Below are positions 1-3,937 of a DNA stretch of 6,967 nucleotides, piece by piece. Position numbers and translations under genes: made by a program. The DNA is from Chloroflexi bacterium RBG_16_57_11. Its GTDB lineage: Bacteria > Chloroflexota > Anaerolineae > Anaerolineales > UBA4823. The stretch lies in assembly GCA_001795165.1 (NCBI GenBank), contig MGNS01000006.1, forward strand, positions 5,961 to 12,927, read 5' to 3'. Every line of letters starts with the position of its first letter. Position 1 is the stretch's first letter. The notes under the pieces are model-generated. The model had not been told where the DNA came from, searched no databases, and saw only the letters and a list, made by a program, of their open reading frames with translations.

Positions 1-456
1 GGCGCGCTGCGCAGCCGGATGAACTCGTTCGAGAGCGGTCAGCCGGGCGAGCCCTCTGGGCTCAGCGATGACAAAAGCCAGCCTTTCGCATTGTGCCTGG
101 AAGCCCCAGAGCAGCTCCCCACGTTGCCTGCCGCAGTGGAGGTAGCGATTTACCGGATTGTCGATGAAGGCTTGGCAAATATCGTTCACCACGCAAAGGC
201 CAAAAACGGCTTGGTCAGGATTTCTGTTGTTGACCAGGGCCTGCTGATTGAAGTGAGTGACGACGGTATCGGGCTGCCGGAAGGTTATCGCCATGGTGTG
301 GGACTGCATTCAATGCGTGAGCGGACAGTCGAGCTGGGCGGCAGATGGTCGATCCAATCGAAGGGAAGCCAGGGGACACGTGTTTGCGCCTGGTTTCCAC
401 TAACCAACGAGGGACCGCGAGGAGCGACATGGACAAAACCAGCATCCTCATCGTAG
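1..456 (+). CDS. NarL-family sensor histidine kinase, C-terminal part (5' truncated by window)
   Basis: The frame is already open at base 1, so this is the 3' end of a longer gene; 151 residues are visible. They form the ATP-binding (HATPase_c) domain of a two-component kinase that would autophosphorylate and pass phosphate to the adjacent regulator. The N box is RIVDEGLANIVHHAKA (residues 52-67, Glu56 and Asn60), the G1 box is DDGIG (87-91), and the G2 region is GVGLHSMRER (99-108), followed by the usual GTRVCAWFPL last strand (125-134). The N-box sequence and the following LuxR-type regulator place it in the NarL/DesK-like HisKA_3 group. The dimerisation domain with the phospho-histidine and any sensor domain lie outside the window, so the signal is unknown. 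The final 28 bases overlap the regulator gene in another frame, which indicates co-translation. The family call is firm. Confidence 0.9.
   Translation, partial: GALRSRMNSFESGQPGEPSGLSDDKSQPFALCLEAPEQLPTLPAAVEVAIYRIVDEGLANIVHHAKAKNGLVRISVVDQGLLIEVSDDGIGLPEGYRHGVGLHSMRERTVELGGRWSIQSKGSQGTRVCAWFPLTNEGPRGATWTKPASSS
419..424 (+). promoter_or_regulatory. Ribosome binding site for the response regulator
   Basis: GAGGAG lies four bases before the ATG at 429. It selects this start over the earlier in-frame ATG at 345, which would add 28 residues read inside the kinase frame. The product then begins MDKTSILIVDDHP, the normal N-terminus of a receiver domain. Confidence 0.75.
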
Positions 457-1238
457 ATGACCATCCGTTTTTCCGTAGAGGCATCCGTTCGCTGCTCGAA
501 TCTCTGCCCGATTTCGAAGTCGTGGGTGAGGCGGCCAATGGGCAGGTGGCCATCCATCTGGCCGGGGATCTACAGCCGGATGTCGTCCTGTTAGACCTGC
601 AAATGCCGGGAGGTAGCGGGCTTGAAGCGATCCAGTCTATCCTAAATGAGAGCGCCAGCACGCACATCCTGGTGGTAACCCTGTTTGAGGATGACGACTC
701 AGTGTTTGCTGCTTTGCGCGCCGGAGCGCGAGGCTACCTTCTGAAAGATTCGGAAGATGATGAAATGGTACGAGCCATTCGCGCGGTGGCAAACAATGAG
801 GCGATTTTTAGTCCGGCCATCGCCAACCGGGTGCTGAGCTACTTTGCCATGCGACCGCCGCTTCCGAAGACGATTTTCCCCAGCCTTACCGATCGCGAGC
901 GTGTTATCCTCGAGCTGATTGCCCAGGGGGATACCAATCGCCGGATCGCCGAAAAGCTGGCTCTAAGCCAGAAGACGGTCAGTAATTATGTCTCGAATAT
1001 CTTCAATAAGCTCCAGGTGGCTGGCCGGGCTGAGGCGATCATCCGAGCGCGGCAGGCAGGGCTGGGTGTGGAATCGGGCGAGCGGGAGGGGGGAGACGAG
1101 AGGCACTCACCCCGGCCCTCTCCCAAAGGGAGAGGGGGTTGGGGTCGTGCAGGGGGAAAGGAAACAAAAATAGCCGTTGCGATCAGGGCTGCAACGGCTA
1201 TCCTGTGCAAAATCCTAGACGCTCATCAGGGGATGTAG
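429..1238 (+). CDS. NarL/LuxR-type response regulator with an atypical C-terminal extension
   Basis: This is a two-component transcription regulator of 269 residues, against the usual 210-220 or so. The receiver domain spans about residues 4-120, with acidic pocket Asp10/Asp11 in VDDH, phosphoacceptor Asp56 in VVLLDLQMP, Thr84 and Lys106. The LuxR-type helix-turn-helix follows at about 152-212 (LTDRERVILELIAQGDTNRR onward, with the recognition helix around SQKTVSNYVSNIFNKL). It should be phosphorylated by the overlapping upstream kinase and bind DNA; targets are unknown. After QAGLG, where the family normally ends, about 55 residues of low-complexity basic sequence follow. They are encoded by a palindromic repeat (1109-1145) and by the antisense copy of the neighbouring terminator (1160-1201), and the stop TAG at 1236-1238 lies inside the convergent LysM gene. 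The extension is probably an accident of a lost stop codon rather than a domain. Confidence 0.9.
   Translation: MDKTSILIVDDHPFFRRGIRSLLESLPDFEVVGEAANGQVAIHLAGDLQPDVVLLDLQMPGGSGLEAIQSILNESASTHILVVTLFEDDDSVFAALRAGARGYLLKDSEDDEMVRAIRAVANNEAIFSPAIANRVLSYFAMRPPLPKTIFPSLTDRERVILELIAQGDTNRRIAEKLALSQKTVSNYVSNIFNKLQVAGRAEAIIRARQAGLGVESGEREGGDERHSPRPSPKGRGGWGRAGGKETKIAVAIRAATAILCKILDAHQGM
1109..1145. repeat. Palindromic REP-like element
   Basis: A perfect 9-bp inverted repeat, CCCTCTCCC (1116-1124) and GGGAGAGGG (1128-1136), has an AAA loop and is flanked by pairing outer arms ACCCC (1109-1113) and GGGGT (1141-1145). From memory, this CCCTCTCCC-AAA-GGGAGAGGG sequence is a common dispersed intergenic palindrome in several bacterial groups; no database was consulted. 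Here it lies inside the open reading frame of the response regulator tail rather than between genes. No T-tract follows on either strand, so it is not a classical terminator. Confidence 0.75.
1160..1201 (-). terminator. Intrinsic terminator of the small-peptide/LysM cluster
   Basis: Read on the minus strand, a perfect 11-bp stem (ATAGCCGTTGC at 1201-1191, GCAACGGCTAT at 1180-1170) with a 10-base loop is followed directly by TTTTTGTTTC. This is a strong Rho-independent terminator 25 bases past the LysM stop codon. On the plus strand the hairpin is followed by CCTGTGC, so termination is one-directional. The sequence also lies within the 3' tail of the convergent response regulator frame. Confidence 0.9.
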
Positions 1239-1423
1239 AGCTTCTGGCCCGCGTAGATCAGGTTCAGGTTGGTGCCGATGGTGGTCTGGTTGGAGTAGTA
1301 GATCTTGTTGACGTTGTCGGCGCTCCCGCTGCCGTAGAATTTGGTGGCGATTTTGCTCAAGCTGTCACCGGATTGCACCGTGTAGCAGGCTGCACCCGAC
1401 GTCATGCCGGTTCGGATCTTCAT
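1226..1423 (-). CDS. Small single-LysM protein with the shared N-terminal motif
   Basis: This 65-residue protein is almost entirely one LysM domain (residues 14-65). It shows the family pattern YTVQSGDSLSKIATKFYG at the start, a central NKIYYSNQ, and IYAGQKLYIP ending on the last residue. LysM domains bind N-acetylglucosamine-containing glycans, usually peptidoglycan. Residues 1-12 (MKIRTGMTSGAA, then Cys13) are not a Sec signal peptide: there is no hydrophobic core. They match a motif in the two upstream small proteins. How it would leave the cell, if it does, is not clear; a cytoplasmic or phage/injection-apparatus-like role for the LysM fold is an alternative. The start is supported by AGGAGG six bases upstream. 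It is the last gene of a three-gene minus-strand cluster and is followed by the terminator at 1160-1201. The LysM call is secure; the role is unknown. Confidence 0.88.
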   Translation of the reverse strand: MKIRTGMTSGAACYTVQSGDSLSKIATKFYGSGSADNVNKIYYSNQTTIGTNLNLIYAGQKLYIP

Positions 1424-1429
1424 GCTGGT

Positions 1430-1435
1430 CCTCCT
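1430..1435 (-). promoter_or_regulatory. Ribosome binding site of the LysM gene
   Basis: On the minus strand a perfect AGGAGG sits six bases before ATG 1423-1421, fixing the start of this short gene. Confidence 0.85.
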
Positions 1436-1484
1436 AACGTCGTATATGGAATTCGGCTATGATCTAACCTGCCGCGCAGATGCG

Positions 1485-1706
1485 CTATCCGCAGGCGCCG
1501 CTCATGTCGGGATAGTAGACGCCGTTGACGTAACCACCGCTGCCCGAGGGGGGATAAGGGGTCGGTGGGTAGGGCGTGGGCGGGTATGGGTAGGGCGGGT
1601 TATAACCGGTGCACTTGCCCGTTTGCGCCATGCTCTTCCAGTAGTTGCGCTGGGCGTCGCACTCGGTGTAGGTCATCCCGGCGTGCAAATCGGACTTGAT
1701 CTTCAT
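1485..1706 (-). CDS. Small Cys/Trp peptide with Pro-Tyr-rich tail
   Basis: This is a 73-residue protein of unknown function. Three zones are visible. Residues 1-10 (MKIKSDLHAG) carry the motif shared with both neighbouring small genes. Residues 11-33 hold the core C16-x6-W23-x8-C32 with NYWK in the middle. Residues 37-54 are a Pro-Tyr tandem run (PYPPT units), followed by a Gly/Tyr-rich end with a third Cys at 72. No signal peptide or membrane segment is seen. It aligns without gaps, from the motif through the Trp, with the 60-aa protein encoded just upstream, so the two are probably paralogues. AGGAGA eight bases before the ATG supports the start; the stop is TAG. The gene lies in a minus-strand run with 60-80 base gaps. 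It may be the precursor of a modified or exported peptide, or a small surface protein; nothing in the window decides this. Confidence 0.78.
   Translation of the reverse strand: MKIKSDLHAGMTYTECDAQRNYWKSMAQTGKCTGYNPPYPYPPTPYPPTPYPPSGSGGYVNGVYYPDMSGACG
1545..1598 (-). repeat. Coding tandem repeat PYPPT
   Basis: Inside the 73-aa gene, residues 37-54 read PPYPYPPTPYPPTPYPPS, about three 5-residue units with a 15-base period. Synonymous codons differ between units (CCG CCC ACG, CCA CCG ACC, CCC CCC TCG), so the array is not a very recent slippage product and the peptide sequence seems to be kept. Confidence 0.7.
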
Positions 1707-1714
1707 GGATTTAA

Positions 1715-1720
1715 TCTCCT
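1715..1720 (-). promoter_or_regulatory. Ribosome binding site of the 73-aa gene
   Basis: On the minus strand AGGAGA lies eight bases before ATG 1706-1704. The stretch AGGAGATTAAATCC before the start is nearly the same as AGGAGATTGAAATCG before the upstream 60-aa gene, consistent with gene duplication including the translation signals. Confidence 0.8.
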
Positions 1721-1783
1721 ATTTGAGTTCTGATCAATTTAGCTCAGGTTATATCCTGGATAACGAAGGTCCAGCGAGAATTA

Positions 1784-1966
1784 CTAAGTGTAAAGCGTTG
1801 GCTTGGGTCCGCCGCACTTCTGGTAGTACTGGTTCTGCCAGTAGTATAGGTCTTCCAGGCAGGATTCCACGCTGGCGCCGGCGATGATCCCAGAGCGTAC
1901 CTGAAACTGGGGGGCAGGCTGTTCCTTGCGCGGCTCAGTGCTCTTTTTAGCTTTCTGCAGGTCCAT
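1784..1966 (-). CDS. Small Cys/Trp peptide with charged N-terminal leader
   Basis: This is a 60-residue protein of unknown function. Residues 1-20 are charged and Lys/Glu/Pro-rich (MDLQKAKKSTEPRKEQPAPQ). Residues 22-30 are the shared motif QVRSGIIAG. Residues 31-51 hold C36-x6-W43-x7-C51 with the aromatic run YYWQNQYY, then a short tail. From the motif to the Trp it aligns gap-free with the 73-aa neighbour: Gly-x5-Cys-x6-Trp in both. There is no signal peptide or membrane segment. The start chosen is ATG 1966-1964. The longer TTG start at 1990 is rejected because the Shine-Dalgarno AAAGGAGA (1983-1976) would then lie within the coding region. It is the first gene of the three-gene cluster and lies downstream of a possible promoter at 2013-2040. 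A leader-plus-core peptide (RiPP-like) reading is possible, but no modifying enzyme is in view. Confidence 0.75.
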   Translation of the reverse strand: MDLQKAKKSTEPRKEQPAPQFQVRSGIIAGASVESCLEDLYYWQNQYYQKCGGPKPTLYT

Positions 1967-1975
1967 CGATTTCAA

Positions 1976-1983
1976 TCTCCTTT
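1976..1983 (-). promoter_or_regulatory. Ribosome binding site deciding the start of the 60-aa gene
   Basis: On the minus strand AAAGGAGA is centred about twelve bases before ATG 1966-1964. It overlaps the codons that follow the alternative TTG start at 1990, so it favours the ATG. Confidence 0.75.
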
Positions 1984-2012
1984 CAGACAATCTATGGTTG
2001 GCCGTCAGTTTA

Positions 2013-2040
2013 ATTGTATGCGATTTATCAGGATTTGCAA
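2013..2040 (-). promoter_or_regulatory. Possible promoter of the small-peptide cluster
   Basis: On the minus strand TTGCAA (2040-2035) is followed after 16 bases by TACAAT (2018-2013, five of six matches to TATAAT). This would give a leader of roughly 40 bases before ATG 1966. The -35 match is only moderate, and TTGACG just upstream (2048-2043) is at the wrong distance. The rest of the gap 1967-2134 shows only the palindromic element at 2070-2130. Confidence 0.35.
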
Positions 2041-2069
2041 TACGTCAAAAGCCGGTTTTTTATGGAGGT

Positions 2070-2130
2070 GTAGGGGCGGGTCTGAGTATTGTAAATTGAA
2101 GGGTGGAGGAATGCCCAGACCCACCCGTAC
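2070..2130. repeat. Long imperfect palindrome with GGGGCGGGTCTG arms
   Basis: GTAGGGGCGGGTCTG (2070-2084) and CAGACCCACCCGTAC (2116-2130) form a 15-bp stem with two non-identities, one of which is a possible G-U pair on the minus transcript, around a 31-base loop. The element starts five bases after the lipoprotein stop codon. No T-tract follows the stem, so it is not a canonical intrinsic terminator, although it could stabilise or end that transcript. TAGGGGCGGGTCTG is repeated exactly at 3247-3234 on the minus strand, which suggests a dispersed element. Confidence 0.65.
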
Positions 2131-2134
2131 AAAT

Positions 2135-3172
2135 TTAACGGCTCCAATACTGCAGCATTTTGCCTTGCAGCATGAAGTCGTCCGCCTCGTCGAGCGTAAC
2201 CAGTCGTGGCGCCTCCCAAAACATTTGCGGATCGGTTAGCAAGACCAGCCTCAGCGCTGCACCCGGGGTGAGCGCCTCTTTGGGGATATTGGTGGCTCCC
2301 AGTCGCACCATTACCCACCCCTCGGCCTGGGAAGGCTGGACGATGTAGAAGCCGATCTTGCCGCTTTCGGGCGCCAGGATCGCTTCCTGGACCGTTCCGA
2401 GCAGCTCGCCTCGCCCGTCGTATAACGGCGCCCCCAGCAGTTGGCTGGCGTAGGCAACCTTGTACACTGGACCACCAGGGATGTTGCAGCTGGTCTTCAG
2501 GCTGCCGATTCGCACGGCCTTCGACCAGAAATCCCGGACGGCGGTCTCCCAATCGGTCGGCGTAAGCGGCTGGTCGGCAGGGAAAGCCGGGGCGCCCACG
2601 AGCTGCTCAGGAGCCAGGCGCAGCTGGATCGTCTTGGCCTGGGCATCCAGAATGCCGCTGTTGACCGTTAATGCCTCATAAGGTATCACTACCCGGCGTC
2701 CGGGCTCGCCTTTGAGGCCGGTCCCTGGTTCCATAAGGAAATATAGGAGATAGGTCTCGCAGGTGTTGACGATGAAGTCGCTGACCTGGCCAAGATCGCC
2801 GCCATTTATATCCAGCACCCGGTAGCCGATCAGGCTGGAAAGATGGGTCAGCGCCGGGCGCATCTCGGTAGGGCGAATTTCGCCTGCCCGGGACTGCGGC
2901 GGTTTTGGATAAGCGCCGCGATTGGGCCCGGTTGTTTGTGGCGCCTGGTTTTGTGTGGGATCAAGATTGGATGTCGCCGCCGGTTGGGTGGTGGTAGGAA
3001 TTTCTGACGTGCTGTGGGAAGGTTTGCCCGCCTGAGTGAACAATTCCCGGCTGGCCGTTGGGGGGCTGGCCGGTTCTGCCGGCCCTTGCCCGATCTGTCC
3101 TGCCAGCTGGCAGGCAAACAGGAACAGGGCCAAGATGAAAAGAAGGAGGAAAAAGCGAACGCGGTTGTGCAT
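2135..3172 (-). CDS. Lipoprotein with two PRC-barrel-like domains
   Basis: This 345-residue protein is probably membrane-anchored on the cell surface. Residues 3-20 form a basic-hydrophobic signal segment (NRVRFFLLLFILALFLFA) ending in lipobox LFAC with Cys21 as the lipidation site. Residues 22-105 are a Pro/Thr/Gln/Ser-rich spacer of the kind that carries a domain across the wall. A PRC-barrel-like domain follows at about 110-190 (LIGYRVLDINGGDLGQVSDF, later RRVVIPYEALTV), and a second at about 242-318 (LLGAPLYDGRGELLGTVQEA, later GFYIVQPS). PRC barrels are small beta folds known from the photosynthetic reaction centre H subunit and RimM, and occur in many proteins of unknown function; no catalytic role is implied. 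The start ATG has no Shine-Dalgarno but lies just after an extended -10 promoter, so near-leaderless translation is likely. The gene is codirectional with the giant surface-protein frame upstream and the peptide genes downstream. Confidence 0.8.
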   Translation of the reverse strand: MHNRVRFFLLLFILALFLFACQLAGQIGQGPAEPASPPTASRELFTQAGKPSHSTSEIPTTTQPAATSNLDPTQNQAPQTTGPNRGAYPKPPQSRAGEIRPTEMRPALTHLSSLIGYRVLDINGGDLGQVSDFIVNTCETYLLYFLMEPGTGLKGEPGRRVVIPYEALTVNSGILDAQAKTIQLRLAPEQLVGAPAFPADQPLTPTDWETAVRDFWSKAVRIGSLKTSCNIPGGPVYKVAYASQLLGAPLYDGRGELLGTVQEAILAPESGKIGFYIVQPSQAEGWVMVRLGATNIPKEALTPGAALRLVLLTDPQMFWEAPRLVTLDEADDFMLQGKMLQYWSR

Positions 3173-3189
3173 GGGAGACCAGTAAAGCC

Positions 3190-3198
3190 ATTATAGCA
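3190..3198 (-). promoter_or_regulatory. Extended -10 promoter of the lipoprotein gene
   Basis: On the minus strand TGCTATAAT is a perfect extended -10 (TGnTATAAT) ending 17 bases before the ATG at 3172. Transcription would begin about ten bases before the start codon. No good -35 is visible, as expected for an extended -10 promoter. Confidence 0.6.
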
Positions 3199-3216
3199 GA
3201 CCTGCCCGTACGTAGC

Positions 3217-3247
3217 GGGGCGACAGGGTTATACAGACCCGCCCCTA
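3217..3247. repeat. Second GGGGCGGGTCTG palindromic element, overlapping a stop codon
   Basis: GGGGCG (3217-3222) pairs with CGCCCC (3240-3245), with inner GGT (3227-3229) and ACC (3237-3239) arms. The minus strand reads TAGGGGCGGGTCTG (3247-3234), identical over 14 bases to 2071-2084 on the plus strand. Its first three bases are the TAG stop codon of the surface-protein C-terminal frame. No T-tract is present. Confidence 0.55.
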
Positions 3248-3934
3248 GCGGGTGCGCACCACCAGATTGCCACCGGAGAGCAGCAATAGGGGCACCATCT
3301 TATATGAGGCACCATTTTCATCCCAGACGCTGAGCTGGAAGGTATCGCTGCCAACCCCGAAGCTAAGGCCGCTATCGCTGAAGACGGCAGTAAAGGTGGC
3401 GTTGGTATCGCTCCATAGCTGTAGGCCATCGCTCGCACGGTTAATCTGCAAGCTACACACACCCTGCAAGGTGGCCGTGAGCGGGTATTGGGTCCCACTG
3501 AAACTCAAGGACGTGAAGGAGCTGCTCTTGATGATAAAGTCGGCCAGGCTGCCATTATAGTAACCACGGTATGCGTACACCAACTGTCCTAGAGGCGGGC
3601 TACCGCTGTAATAGCGGGCGTTGAAGCCAAAGTTGCCCTTACGACCGCTCGGGTCCAGGACCCAGCCGCCACCGGCGGTGTACTGACCGCTAGCGGGGTA
3701 GAAGGCGATGCCGGCTGGCTCAGCATTATCGGCAGCATACCACTGGTTCACACCACCGCTGGAGCCGGCAGCCAATTTTGTGATTATGCAATAGGAAACA
3801 CTGCTGGATGAGGTGAAGGTCGTTATGGCAGTCCCAATGCCATCGCCGGATGTGCCGGTGTCGAGCACCGGTGCATATCGCACGGTGGGTGTGCCGGAGC
3901 CACACGAACCCGCCGGGAAGAGGTTAAACGCCAC
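3245..3934 (-). pseudogene. C-terminal part of the giant surface protein, separated by an in-frame TAG
   Basis: These 229 residues continue in the same frame directly after the TAG at 3937-3935. The frame has no ATG until near its end, and the GTG next to the stop has no Shine-Dalgarno, so independent translation is unlikely. Residues 1-55 (VAFNLFPAGSCGSG, RYAPVLDTGTSGDGIGTA) complete the Ig-like domain that begins before the stop. Residues 86-229 form a C-terminal beta domain with GNFGFNARYYSGSPPLGQL, LQINRASDGLQLW, FQLSVWDENGASYKMVP and a final GGNLVVRTR. From memory this resembles the 'post-COAP-1' type end domain of secreted bacterial proteins. It is the natural C-terminus. It could be made by readthrough of the amber codon, or lost if the stop is a real nonsense mutation. 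A sequencing error is also possible. Confidence 0.7.
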
Positions 3935-3937
3935 CTA
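3935..3937 (-). other. In-frame amber codon within an Ig-like domain
   Basis: The minus strand reads CGC ATG TAG GTG GCG, with open frame for 977 codons before and 229 after. The conserved-looking strand DLTRM[stop]VAFNLFPAGS is broken in mid-domain. TGG (Trp), CAG (Gln) or a Tyr codon is one base away. Confidence 0.85.

Noticed and set aside
345..428. N-terminal extension of the response regulator to ATG 345
   Set aside because: These 28 residues overlap the kinase G2 region in another frame and precede a normal receiver start with its own GAGGAG.
215..667. Long antisense frames over the kinase/regulator and the large minus-strand genes
   Set aside because: They have no domain-like sequence or ribosome binding sites, and they lie opposite strongly supported genes in GC-rich DNA, where shadow frames are expected.
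1545..1598. CRISPR-like or minisatellite non-coding repeat
   Set aside because: The 15-base periodicity is explained by the PYPPT coding repeat with synonymous variation; there are no spacers.
1784..1990. 68-aa version of the first small peptide starting at TTG 1990
   Set aside because: The Shine-Dalgarno AAAGGAGA lies within the extra codons; ATG 1966 is correctly placed after it.
2055..2062. T-run at 2056-2061 as a plus-strand terminator
   Set aside because: The preceding AAAAGCCGG cannot form a stable stem, and no plus-strand gene ends there.
2028..2552. 174-aa minus-strand frame overlapping the lipoprotein end
   Set aside because: It is a shifted frame of the PRC-barrel gene with Arg/Gly/Ala-rich, non-family sequence.
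3245..3934. Independent 229-aa gene starting at GTG 3934-3932
   Set aside because: The GTG directly follows the TAG of the upstream frame in the same phase, lacks a Shine-Dalgarno, and would begin in the middle of an Ig-like domain.
3935..3937. Genome-wide amber recoding (for example pyrrolysine)
   Set aside because: Several intact genes in the window end in TAG with normal C-termini, so TAG evidently works as a stop here.
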